A DNA stretch of 64,000 bases from Dactylosporangium sp. AC04546 (lineage in GTDB: Bacteria > Actinomycetota > Actinomycetes > Mycobacteriales > Micromonosporaceae), in the NCBI RefSeq assembly GCF_022095675.1, contig NZ_JAHYSG010000020.1, forward strand, positions 62,001 to 126,000. Direction: 5' to 3'. Of the stretch, positions 8,105 to 16,157 are shown piece by piece. The notes below the pieces were generated by a model. The model was not told where the DNA came from. It searched no databases and saw only the letters and a list, made by a program, of their open reading frames with translations. Position 1 is the stretch's first letter, and the number at the start of each line of letters is the position of its first letter. The position numbers and the translations under genes are program-made.

Positions 8105-10051
8105 CTACGGCATGCCGGGCACCTCGTGGAGGGCGCCGTTGTGGGTGGAGGTGAGCAGGGAATTGCCGTCCGGGAACCACCACACCCGGTTGATCAACGG
8201 TGGGGCCGGGAGCTCGTGCACGACCTTGCCCGCGTCGAGGTCCCACAGGCGGATCGCGTCGCGGTGCGGGGTCGCGAACACGCCGTCCGCGGACAGGTCA
8301 CCGCGCCCGGTGAACTCCTCCGTCTCGATGCGGTCGTGCCGGACGGTGCGGTCGGTCAGGTCGGTCACGGTGAGCCGGCCTCCGAACGACAGGCCGTGCC
8401 CCGTCTCCCGCTCCGTCCAGTAGGTCCGCGTCTCGATCAGCAGCGACCGGTCCGGATACAGGTGGTTGCGGGCGTGGGTGGCGGGCTGGTCAGCGTGGAT
8501 CTTCCGGCGGATGTGGCGGCACGCGACGGTGTCGTACTCGACGGCGACGCGGTCACCGCACAGCAGCAGCCGGTGATCGTCGAGCGGGTACGCGGCGTAG
8601 ACGGTCGAGTCCAGCGACGAGCGGTCCACGGTTTCCAACGTGACGGCGTCGAGCAGGCGCAGCTCGCCGGAGCCCCACCGCGCCGCCCGTACCGCGGCCA
8701 GCAGCAGGCGGCTGCCGGGAAGGACCCGGATCAGCGTCACGTCGTCGTCGAAGCGCATGCTCTCGGCCGACGGGGTGGCGGTCGTCGCCGAACCGTCCAA
8801 CGACCACCGCTGCACGCAGCCACCGAAGCTGGTGTAGAGCGCGTCGCCGGTGAGGTGGACCGCCGCGCCCGGCCGCTCCTGTCGGGCCCCGTCGATGACG
8901 ACGACCGGGTCCGTCTGTCCGCGGGACCACACGAACGCCCAGCGGTCATCGGCGACCGTGGCGAACCGCTCGCCGTCGAAGGAGACGTCTCGCACGAGGC
9001 TGCCGTGGCCGGCCGGGTTGCTGGACGGGCCGTCCAGCTTGTGCAGCAGTTCCACGCGCCCGCCGGGCATTGTGCTGAACGCCACGAGCTCCGGCGTGAC
9101 GCCGTGGAGGTGCGCCGGTCCCCACACGGGCCAGGTCTGGCGGACCGTGCCGGATTCCGGATCCCGGTCGTAGACCTCCCGCTCTCCTGCCCAGATCAGC
9201 CGGTCCCCGGCGAGGATGACGCGCGATGACCAGTGCATGTCCGCCGAGGACCACACCACCTGTCCCGTCACCGGCTCGACAGCGGCCGTCACGGGGCCGT
9301 CCCGGGCGAGCACGAGACCACCGGGTGTCACGCCGGCAATGGCGGCCTTGTTCTTTCCGGAGGTGTACAGCGTGCTCGCCTTCGGCGCGGCCGTGGAGCG
9401 CCGGGTCGCGGTCGAGGGCGGCAATGTCCAGGCGAGGACGAGGTCGGGGGTGCTGGCGACCACGAGATCGCCGCGCACGGCCACCGACCCCACCGCCTTG
9501 CGCGGGCCGGTCAGCAGGTACCGGATGGTGCCGCTCGCCGCGTCGACGACCACTACCCGGCCGGTCCTGCCCTGGTCCGTGCCGACCACGACGAGGGCGC
9601 CGTCGTCGCTGACGGTCACACAGACCGGCCTTCCCGGAAGGTCGACGTGCCGGGCCTGCCAGGTGCCGGTGTCGAGGACCACCACGCTGCCGGCTTCGCC
9701 GCACAGCACCGCCACCGTCCCGCCGCCGGCCGCCAGACCCTGCTCGTCCGCCGGCACACCGATCGGCACGGTGCGCACCGGCGCCAGATCAGGGACCCGG
9801 TACACGCCGAGCGTCGACGGGTTGTCGGCGAGCGCGGCCACGACAAGATCGCGGACCGGCGCGAACCCGAGGACCCGGTCCCCGACCACGACCGTCCCCG
9901 TGTCGATGTCCATCGCCTGCAGGACCTTGCTCATGTCGTTGTCGGACAACCGGTACGAGTCCTGGATCAGCAGGGTGCGACCGTCCGCGGCGACCATCGA
10001 CCGGAAACTGCGGGAGCAGGAACGGAACGCTGCGGAGCCGTAGACGTGCAT
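8105..10051 (-). CDS. WD40/PQQ-like beta-propeller repeat protein
   Basis: 648 residues made of repeating four-strand blades, e.g. DLVVASTPDLVLAWTL, RWAFVWSRGQ, AIRLWDLDAGKVVHELPAP and the terminal WWFPDGNSLLTSTHNGALHE. No signal peptide or membrane helix is evident, so it is probably a cytoplasmic scaffold or interaction protein. There are no catalytic motifs and the function is unknown. Its ATG has no ribosome site, but a TAGCGT -10 hexamer sits exactly six bases upstream, suggesting a leaderless message. A later Met at residue 19 is the alternative start. Confidence 0.75.
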   Translation of the reverse strand: MHVYGSAAFRSCSRSFRSMVAADGRTLLIQDSYRLSDNDMSKVLQAMDIDTGTVVVGDRVLGFAPVRDLVVAALADNPSTLGVYRVPDLAPVRTVPIGVPADEQGLAAGGGTVAVLCGEAGSVVVLDTGTWQARHVDLPGRPVCVTVSDDGALVVVGTDQGRTGRVVVVDAASGTIRYLLTGPRKAVGSVAVRGDLVVASTPDLVLAWTLPPSTATRRSTAAPKASTLYTSGKNKAAIAGVTPGGLVLARDGPVTAAVEPVTGQVVWSSADMHWSSRVILAGDRLIWAGEREVYDRDPESGTVRQTWPVWGPAHLHGVTPELVAFSTMPGGRVELLHKLDGPSSNPAGHGSLVRDVSFDGERFATVADDRWAFVWSRGQTDPVVVIDGARQERPGAAVHLTGDALYTSFGGCVQRWSLDGSATTATPSAESMRFDDDVTLIRVLPGSRLLLAAVRAARWGSGELRLLDAVTLETVDRSSLDSTVYAAYPLDDHRLLLCGDRVAVEYDTVACRHIRRKIHADQPATHARNHLYPDRSLLIETRTYWTERETGHGLSFGGRLTVTDLTDRTVRHDRIETEEFTGRGDLSADGVFATPHRDAIRLWDLDAGKVVHELPAPPLINRVWWFPDGNSLLTSTHNGALHEVPGMP

Positions 10052-10057
10052 GCGGCG

Positions 10058-10063
10058 ACGCTA
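10058..10063 (-). promoter_or_regulatory. -10 box TAGCGT, six bases before ATG (leaderless)
   Basis: On the minus strand TAGCGT-N6-ATG. It fits the TAnnnT actinobacterial -10 element and puts transcription start at the first codon of the propeller gene. The same hexamer and spacing precede the 2TM gene. Confidence 0.5.
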
Positions 10064-10113
10064 GCAACGGCCTGCCATACCGCCACGAGGGAGAAGCGAC
10101 CGAGAAAGGAGCC

Positions 10114-10138
10114 GGCCCGGGCGCTGCTGGCCCGGGCC
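10114..10138 (-). terminator. strong hairpin downstream of RCC1 gene
   Basis: GGCCCGGGC, loop of seven (GCTGCTG), GCCCGGGCC: a perfect nine-pair G/C stem 22 nt beyond the RCC1 stop in its direction of transcription. It is also upstream of the propeller gene, insulating it from readthrough. Confidence 0.65.
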
Positions 10139-10160
10139 CGACTTGGAACGTTGCGGCGGG

Positions 10161-11372
10161 TCAGCTCGGGATGGTCACCTGGGCCGGGGCCGTCCGCTGG
10201 GTGGTGGTGCCGTCGCCGAGCTGCGAGTTCGCGTTGTTGCCCCAGCACCACAGGCTGCTGTCGGTGCGGATCGCGCAGGTGTGGTAGTTGACGACGAAGC
10301 CCGGCGTCCAGGTGGTCGCGGTGCCGACCCGGGTCGGGGCGGAGCGGTTGGTCGTGGTGCCGTCGCCGAGGCCTCCGGCCATGTTGTTGCCCCAGCACCA
10401 CAGGCTGCCGTCGGTGCGGGCCGCGCATGCCGTGTTGTCGCCCGCGTTGACCCGCGACCAGGTGGTGTCGGTGCCGACCTGCAGCGGTGCGGTCTGGTAC
10501 GTGCCGGCGGCGCCCAGCTGGCCGTAACCGTTCTCGCCCCAGCACCACAGGGTGCCGTTGGTGCGGGTCGCGCAGGTGAAGCTGAAGCCGGCCGTCACGC
10601 CGGCCCACGTGGTGGCGGTACCGACCTGCGCCGGGGTGGTCGAGTAGCTCAGGGTCCCCAGTCCGAGCTGCCCGCTCGAGCTGTCGCCCCAGCACCACAG
10701 CGTGCCGTCGGTGCGGGTCGCGCAGGTGTGCGCGTATCCGGCGGTGACGCTCGCCCACGTGCTCGCCGTGCCGATCCGGACCGGGGCCGTGAGGTAGTAG
10801 TCGTCGGTGCCGGTGCCCAGCTGCCCGAGACGGTTGAAGCCCCAGCACCACAGGCTGCCGTCGGTGCGGACCGCGCAGGTGTGGCTGTCACCGGCGCTGA
10901 CGCTCGCCCAGGTGGTCGCGTCGCCGACCCGAACCGGGGCGTTGCGGTTCGTGGTGGTGCCGTCACCGAGCTGGCCCCGGTTGTTCCTGCCCCAGCACCA
11001 CAGGGTGTGATCGGTCCTGATCGCACAGTTCTGACTGCTGCCGGCGTCGATGCCGGCCCAGGTGGTGGCGTCGCCGACCCGGGTGGGCGTGGTCCTGGTC
11101 GTGTTGGTGCCGTCACCGAGCTCGCCGCTCCAGTTGCTGCCCCAGCACCACAGTGTCGCGTCGGTGCGGATCGCGCAGGTATGGGCGTAGCCCGCGGCGA
11201 CGCCGGACACGGTGGGGGCGGCCAGTGCGGCGTTCAGCCCGGCGGGACCGACGGCTGCGACGGCCGGGCCGGCGACGGTCGCGATGCCGAGCACGACGCT
11301 CGCGACGCTCGCCGCCGTGGCGATCGCGCGCCGCCATCGGGCACGTAGCCGGCCATGCTGATATCCGCTCAT
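10161..11372 (-). CDS. secreted seven-repeat RCC1 propeller protein
   Basis: 403 residues. An N-terminal signal peptide (basic RRARWRR-like start, hydrophobic core, AVAA cleavage region) is followed by seven near-identical RCC1 repeats of about 50 residues, each with a CAIRTD-like strand and LWCWG, ending in G-x-LGDGT. Seven repeats make a closed seven-bladed propeller. Every full repeat has two Cys residues (HTCA and WCWG), unusual for intracellular RCC1 but sensible for an exported disulfide-bonded protein. I chose the ATG with GAGGGAG eight bases upstream; an upstream in-frame start would put 33 hydrophilic residues before the signal peptide. Target unknown; RCC1 domains generally bind proteins or chromatin in eukaryotes. 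Confidence 0.88.
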   Translation of the reverse strand: MSGYQHGRLRARWRRAIATAASVASVVLGIATVAGPAVAAVGPAGLNAALAAPTVSGVAAGYAHTCAIRTDATLWCWGSNWSGELGDGTNTTRTTPTRVGDATTWAGIDAGSSQNCAIRTDHTLWCWGRNNRGQLGDGTTTNRNAPVRVGDATTWASVSAGDSHTCAVRTDGSLWCWGFNRLGQLGTGTDDYYLTAPVRIGTASTWASVTAGYAHTCATRTDGTLWCWGDSSSGQLGLGTLSYSTTPAQVGTATTWAGVTAGFSFTCATRTNGTLWCWGENGYGQLGAAGTYQTAPLQVGTDTTWSRVNAGDNTACAARTDGSLWCWGNNMAGGLGDGTTTNRSAPTRVGTATTWTPGFVVNYHTCAIRTDSSLWCWGNNANSQLGDGTTTQRTAPAQVTIPS

Positions 11373-11572
11373 GTGGTGTGCTCCCTCGACGACCTCGATG
11401 CCCTGAACCGTGATATCGGCACCGCCCCTGGCGGGTCGCCGGTGACCCGTCCGTGCTTCCGTGTGCCGCACGCCGGGCGACGCTACGGTCGCCCGGCCAC
11501 GGAGGGCAACGCTGCGCTCACCGCGCCGCCACCGGCCTGCGCCGGACCAGGAAACTTACAGCGATCGATCTG

Positions 11573-11797
11573 CTACGGCACCCGCGACGCCTGGGTGCGA
11601 CGGGGCGACCTGGAGACGCCCCAGATGTGGAACACCAACCCGATTCCCCAGGCCACGATCGACCAGATGGGCCAGAAGTGGTTGGCGGAGTCGAACATCC
11701 ACCACACCATCACCTGCACCACGTTGAAGACCACGTAGCAGAGCACGTGAATCCGTAGGCCCCATTTCCGGGCCGCTTCGCTCTTCGTCGATGTCAT
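11573..11797 (-). CDS. 2TM-domain membrane protein
   Basis: 74 residues, two membrane helices (about 16-34 and 44-60) with the hallmark pattern of the bacterial 2TM domain: ARKWGLRIHVLCYVVFN and then FWPIWSIVAWGIGLVFH. The domain is often found as a small stand-alone protein or fused to LytTR regulators; function unknown. TAGCGT lies six bases before the ATG with no Shine-Dalgarno, so the message is probably leaderless. Confidence 0.85.
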   Translation of the reverse strand: MTSTKSEAARKWGLRIHVLCYVVFNVVQVMVWWMFDSANHFWPIWSIVAWGIGLVFHIWGVSRSPRRTQASRVP

Positions 11798-11803
11798 GCC
11801 GGC

Positions 11804-11809
11804 ACGCTA
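11804..11809 (-). promoter_or_regulatory. -10 box TAGCGT, six bases before ATG of 2TM gene (leaderless)
   Basis: Minus-strand TAGCGT-N6-ATG. The region where its -35 should fall overlaps the inverted repeat at 11830-11848, so that operator could repress this promoter. Confidence 0.5.
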
Positions 11810-11829
11810 GGTCGGCCGACTTCCCGACG

Positions 11830-11848
11830 AGTGAATCGGCCGTTCACT
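11830..11848. promoter_or_regulatory. operator-like inverted repeat AGTGAA-N7-TTCACT
   Basis: Perfect six-base arms around TCGGCCG in the divergent region between the 2TM gene and the hydrolase/MMPL/MFS operon. AGTGAA..TTCACT half-sites are common for TetR-family repressors; none is adjacent. Confidence 0.5.
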
Positions 11849-11913
11849 GATCGTCAAGTGCCCGTCCTTAGGTTCAGCCGCACGCTGTCGGAGACGAACG
11901 TGAGGACACGACC

Positions 11914-12696
11914 ATGACGACGACCCGCCGAACCTTGCTGGCCGGAACCGCCGCGGCCGCCGCAGGCGCCGTGCTCGCGCAACCCGAGGCGCTGGCACAC
12001 CGCCGACCCGAACCGACCGTGGTGCTCGTGCACGGCGCGTTCGCTGACGCCTCCGGCTGGCACGGGGTGGCCGCCGAGCTGGCCCGCGCCGGGTATCCGG
12101 TGATCGCCCCGCCGAACCCGCTGCGCGGCGTCGCCGCCGACGCCGCATACCTCGCCAGCATCCTCGCCACGCTCAGCGGCCCGCTCGTGCTCGTCGCGCA
12201 CTCCTACGGCGGCATGGTCATCTCGAACGCCGCGACCGGCAACGCCAACGTGAAGGCGCTGGTCTATGTGGCGGCGTTCGCTCCCGACGAGGGCGACACC
12301 GTCCCGGGTCTGCAGTACCGCTACCCGGGCAGCCAGGTCACCCCCGAGGCGCTCGACTTCCGCCCGCACCCGACGGGCGCCGACGCGTACATCAAGAAAG
12401 AGCTGTTCCGGGACGCGTTCGCGGGCGACCTGCCGAAGGCGACGGCATCGCTGATGTGGGCCGGCCAGCGGCCGCTGAACGCGAGCACGTTCGAGGAACC
12501 GTCGGGGGTTCCGGCGTGGCGGACGATCCCGTCGTGGTATCTCGCCGCCCGTAACGACCATGTGATTCCCGTTGCGGCGCAACGGTTCATGGCGCAGCGC
12601 GCCGGGTCGCGGGTCACCGAGGTCGCCGCGTCGCACGTGGCGATGATGTCCCAGCCCGTCGCGACGGTCGACCTCATCATGCGCGCGGCACGCTGA
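11914..12696 (+). CDS. exported alpha/beta hydrolase (Tat-type leader)
   Basis: 260 residues. Leader begins MTTTRRTLLAG with a twin-Arg and a run of Ala, so Tat export is likely. The fold motifs are VVLVHGAFADASGW (oxyanion loop), nucleophile elbow HSYGG (S97), acid in AARNDHV near 210, and His in AASHVAMM near 242. Closest in look to the esterase/lactonase-like hydrolases with the HGAFADASGW motif. GAGGA lies before the ATG. Its TGA overlaps the ATG of the MMPL transporter (TGATG), so the two are translationally coupled. It heads a three-gene export operon; substrate unknown. Confidence 0.88.
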   Translation: MTTTRRTLLAGTAAAAAGAVLAQPEALAHRRPEPTVVLVHGAFADASGWHGVAAELARAGYPVIAPPNPLRGVAADAAYLASILATLSGPLVLVAHSYGGMVISNAATGNANVKALVYVAAFAPDEGDTVPGLQYRYPGSQVTPEALDFRPHPTGADAYIKKELFRDAFAGDLPKATASLMWAGQRPLNASTFEEPSGVPAWRTIPSWYLAARNDHVIPVAAQRFMAQRAGSRVTEVAASHVAMMSQPVATVDLIMRAAR

Positions 12697-14843
12697 TGTT
12701 CGAGCGTTGGGGACGCACCGTGGTGCGCCGCCGCTGGTGGGTGATCGGTGCCGCGCTGGCGTTCATGGCCTTCGGCGGCATCTGGGGTACCCAGGTCTTC
12801 GGCGCGCTGATCACGGAGGGGTTCGACGACCCGCACAGTGAAAGCTCCCGTGCGGTCGTCCGGGCCGAGCAGACGTTGGGACGCACCGGCAACGACGTCG
12901 TGGTCGTCTACCGGAGCCCGACCACGACGGTCGACGACCCGGCGTTCGAGCGGGCGGTGAGCGAGACGCTGGCCGCGCTGCCGGCGGGCGAGGTGACGGC
13001 GACGGTCACCTACTGGAATACGAACAGGAGCCCGGGCCTGGTCAGCCACGACCGGCGGGCCACCTACGCGGTGCTGACGCTGGCCGGCGACGACGAGACC
13101 GAGCGTGGCGAGGCGCTGGAGCGTATCTCGGGTGGTCTGGCCGCGCCCGGCCTGCAGACGCAGGTCGGCGGCATCACCGCCGTCAGCCGCGACATCCGTG
13201 ACCGGGTGGCGGCCGACATCGCCCTCGCTGAGACCATCAGCATCCCGGTGCTGCTGGCACTGCTGGTCGTCGTCTTCGGCAGCGTGGCCGCGGCGAGCCT
13301 GCCCCTGGCGATCGGGGGCCTGGCCATCCTCGGTGCGTTCACCGCGCTGCGTGCGATGAGCGCCGTCACGGACGTGTCGGTGTTCTCCGTCAACGTGGTG
13401 ACCATCCTCGGGCTGGGGCTGGCGATCGACTACGGCCTGTTCATGGTCGGCCGGTTCCGGGAGGAGATCGCCCGCGGGGCCGGTGTGGAAGACGCGGTGG
13501 CCCGCACGATGGCCACAGCCGGGCGCACCGTCGCGGTCTCCGGCATCACGGTCGCGGTGTCGCTGGCCGGTCTGCTCATCTTCCCGATGGCGTTCCTGCG
13601 CTCGATGGGGCTCGGCGGGCTGTCCGCGGTACTGGTGGCGATGGTGGCGGCGTTGACCGTCCTGCCCGCCCTGCTCGGTGTTCTCGGCCGTCGCGTCGAC
13701 GCACTGTCCGTGCGCCGGCGCCGGCCTTCGCCGAGACGCGACGAGCACGGCTTCTGGTACCGGCTGGCGCACAGCATCATGCGCCGTCCGGTCCTCTACG
13801 CGGTCGGCGTGCTCGCCGTGCTCCTGCTGGCCGGCGCACCGTTCCTCCGCGTCGAGTTCGGCGGCATCGACCCTCGGGTGCTCCCGGCCGGCACGGAGAG
13901 CCGCGCGGTCACCGAGACCGTCGACCGGGACTTCGTCCAGAACAGCCAGCTTCCGATCGAGGCGATCGTCACCGCGCCGGACCCGGCCACGCTGGAGCCC
14001 TACGTCGCCGCCGTCCGCGCTGTCGACGGGGTGGCCACCGCCGACGTCACCGGCCGGGCCGGCGACGTCTTCCGGGTGACCGTCACGTACGCCAGTGACC
14101 CGATCTCGGCGCAGACCCGCGACCTCGTCGGCGACATCCGCGCCGTCCCGGCGCCACCCGGCGGCGAGGTGCTCGTCGGTGGTCTCACCGCACGGCTGGC
14201 CGACCAGCTCGACGCCGTCGCCGACCGGCTGCCGTGGATGGCGCTCATCATCGTCGGCGCGACATTCATCCTGCTGTTCCTGGCCTTCGGCTCGCTCGTG
14301 CTGCCGGTCAAGGCGATCGTGATGAACGTCCTGTCGCTCGGCGCGTCGTTCGGCGCCCTGGTTCTGATCTTTCAGGACGGACACTTGAGCGGCCTGTTGA
14401 ACTTCACCTCCACAGGCACGCTGGAGGCCACGCAACCGATTCTCGTGCTCGCGGTCGTCTTCGGGTTGTCGATGGACTACGAGGTCTTCCTCATGTCGCG
14501 CATCCGCGAGGAGTACGACCGCACCGGCGACAACACTCAGGCGGTCGCGGTCGGGCTGCAGCGCAGTGGCCGGATCATCACCAGCGCGGCGCTGCTCATC
14601 CTGGTCGTCATCGGGCTGTTCTCCATCTCCGGGATCACGTTCATCAAGCTGATCGGGGTCGCGCTGCTGATCGCGGTCCTGGTCGACGCCACCATTGTGC
14701 GGGCGGTGCTGGTGCCCGCGACGATGCGGCTGCTCGGCTCGGCGAACTGGTGGGCGCCGGCGCCACTGCGACGCTTCCACGACCGCCACGGCTTCCGCGA
14801 GTCCGAGGCACCACCGGCTCCGGTCACCGTGAGGGTCTCGTGA
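12696..14843 (+). CDS. MMPL-family RND transporter
   Basis: 715 residues, the usual size of actinobacterial MMPL proteins. Two-fold repeat: TM1, a large external loop (about 35-165), a bundle of five helices, a cytoplasmic break (about 340-365), then the same arrangement again. The MMPL helices carry GLGLAIDYGLFMVGRFREE in the first half and FGLSMDYEVFLMSRIREEY in the second, including the conserved D-Y pairs used for proton coupling. It is coupled at both ends (TGATG overlaps with the hydrolase and the MFS gene). Substrate may be a lipid or a small toxic molecule; neither is shown. Confidence 0.92.
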   Translation: MFERWGRTVVRRRWWVIGAALAFMAFGGIWGTQVFGALITEGFDDPHSESSRAVVRAEQTLGRTGNDVVVVYRSPTTTVDDPAFERAVSETLAALPAGEVTATVTYWNTNRSPGLVSHDRRATYAVLTLAGDDETERGEALERISGGLAAPGLQTQVGGITAVSRDIRDRVAADIALAETISIPVLLALLVVVFGSVAAASLPLAIGGLAILGAFTALRAMSAVTDVSVFSVNVVTILGLGLAIDYGLFMVGRFREEIARGAGVEDAVARTMATAGRTVAVSGITVAVSLAGLLIFPMAFLRSMGLGGLSAVLVAMVAALTVLPALLGVLGRRVDALSVRRRRPSPRRDEHGFWYRLAHSIMRRPVLYAVGVLAVLLLAGAPFLRVEFGGIDPRVLPAGTESRAVTETVDRDFVQNSQLPIEAIVTAPDPATLEPYVAAVRAVDGVATADVTGRAGDVFRVTVTYASDPISAQTRDLVGDIRAVPAPPGGEVLVGGLTARLADQLDAVADRLPWMALIIVGATFILLFLAFGSLVLPVKAIVMNVLSLGASFGALVLIFQDGHLSGLLNFTSTGTLEATQPILVLAVVFGLSMDYEVFLMSRIREEYDRTGDNTQAVAVGLQRSGRIITSAALLILVVIGLFSISGITFIKLIGVALLIAVLVDATIVRAVLVPATMRLLGSANWWAPAPLRRFHDRHGFRESEAPPAPVTVRVS

Positions 14844-16093
14844 TGCACGGGCACGCGTACCACAGCCAATGCGTCGCGGAGGAGCAGCGGCACACCGCCG
14901 CGACCAGCCGCGTCCGCAGCCCGAGGCTGGCGCTGTTCGCGCTGGCGCTGGGTACCTTCGCGATCGGCACCGGGGAGTTCGGCAGCAACGGCATCATCCA
15001 GCTGTTCGCCGCCGACCTCGACGTGTCGATCCCGGTGGCGACACACGCGATCACCGCCTACGCGGTCGGTGTGATGATCGGCTCCCCGGCGATCGTCGTG
15101 CTCGCCGCCCGGATCAACCGACGAACGTTGCTCCTGGGCCTGATCGGGCTGTTCCTTATCGGCAACGGGCTGTCGGCGGTGGCGCCGGACGCCACCTCGC
15201 TCGTCGTCTTCCGGTTCCTCGCCGGCTCCGTGCAGGGCGCGTTCTTCGGTGCGGGCGCGGTCGTCGCCGCGTACGTGTACGGTCCGGGCCGGGGTGGACG
15301 GGCGTTCGCGACCGTGATGAGCGGTCTCACCGTCGCCGCGATCGCCGGATCGCCGGTGGGCACGCTCATCGGCCAGAACGCCGGTTGGCGGGTCCTGTTC
15401 TGGGTCGTCGCCGGCCTCGGCCTGCTCGCCGGTGCCGCGCTGCTGGCCTGGCTGCCCCGCACCGACGACCTCCGGGGACGCTCCATCGCCAACGAGGTCG
15501 ACGCGCTGCGCCGACGCGGTGTCTGGTTGATCGTCGCCGTCGCGGCGCTGGGCATCTCCAGCATCTTCGCCGTGTACACGTTTATCGGTCCGTTCGTCAC
15601 CGACGCGGCGCGGCGGGACGCCGCGCTCATCCCGGCGGCGCTCGCCGTCTTCGGGATCGGTATGGCCGTGGGCAACCACGTGGGTGGACGCGTCGCTGAC
15701 CGGCACGAGCACCGCGGACTGGTCTGGGGCTACGGCGGTGCGCTGGTCTTCCTCCTGCTGATCGGCGTGGGCGGGAGCAGCGTCGCCGTCCTGCTGCCGT
15801 GCCTGTTCGGTGTCGGGGCGACCATGATGGCGGCGATACCGACCATTCAGGTCCAACTGACCCGGGTGGCGCCCGGGGCGCCGACCCTCAAGGGCGCGCT
15901 CAACCTGGCAGCCCTGAACCTGGCGAACGCGCTCGGCGCGATCGGCGGCGCCTTCACCCTCGACGCCGGGTGGGGGACCCTGTCCACCGTCTGGGCGGGC
16001 TTCGTCATGACCGCCGCCGGTCTGCTCCTGTACGCCGTGACCGTCGCGCGAGTGAAACCGGTGCGCGCGGCGGTCGCGGTGGGCGCGAGATGA
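14843..16093 (+). CDS. MFS efflux transporter, DHA1 type
   Basis: 416 residues, twelve predicted helices. Opens RLALFALALGTFAIGTGEFG and has ITAYAVGVMIGSPAIVVLAAR then RRTLLLGLI, the pattern of AraJ/Cmr-like drug:H+ antiporters. The start is the ATG overlapping the MMPL stop. Third gene of a coupled unit, so an exported hydrolase and two efflux pumps are made together. A perfect inverted repeat just downstream probably ends the operon. Confidence 0.9.
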   Translation: MHGHAYHSQCVAEEQRHTAATSRVRSPRLALFALALGTFAIGTGEFGSNGIIQLFAADLDVSIPVATHAITAYAVGVMIGSPAIVVLAARINRRTLLLGLIGLFLIGNGLSAVAPDATSLVVFRFLAGSVQGAFFGAGAVVAAYVYGPGRGGRAFATVMSGLTVAAIAGSPVGTLIGQNAGWRVLFWVVAGLGLLAGAALLAWLPRTDDLRGRSIANEVDALRRRGVWLIVAVAALGISSIFAVYTFIGPFVTDAARRDAALIPAALAVFGIGMAVGNHVGGRVADRHEHRGLVWGYGGALVFLLLIGVGGSSVAVLLPCLFGVGATMMAAIPTIQVQLTRVAPGAPTLKGALNLAALNLANALGAIGGAFTLDAGWGTLSTVWAGFVMTAAGLLLYAVTVARVKPVRAAVAVGAR

Positions 16094-16103
16094 CGGCGCA
16101 GTT

Positions 16104-16140
16104 GCGCGGGCGCCGTCTCCTCCGTCCACCGCGCCCGCGC
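16104..16140 (+). terminator. inverted repeat after the MMPL/MFS operon
   Basis: GCGCGGGCGC and GCGCCCGCGC form a perfect ten-pair stem with a 17-nt loop, 10 nt beyond the MFS stop and just before the promoter of the next regulator. Confidence 0.6.
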
Positions 16141-16145
16141 CGATC

Positions 16146-16151
16146 TATCAT
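16146..16151 (+). promoter_or_regulatory. -10 box TATCAT, six bases before GTG start (leaderless)
   Basis: TATCAT-N6-GTG upstream of the XRE/NB-ARC regulator, a good TAnnnT match, with no Shine-Dalgarno in between. Confidence 0.55.
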
Positions 16152-16157
16152 GACCGG

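Noticed and set aside
12321..14789. 822-codon open frame antisense to the MMPL transporter
   Set aside because: Arg/His/Gln/Asp-rich composition typical of a GC-rich shadow frame; the plus-strand MMPL motifs are unmistakable.
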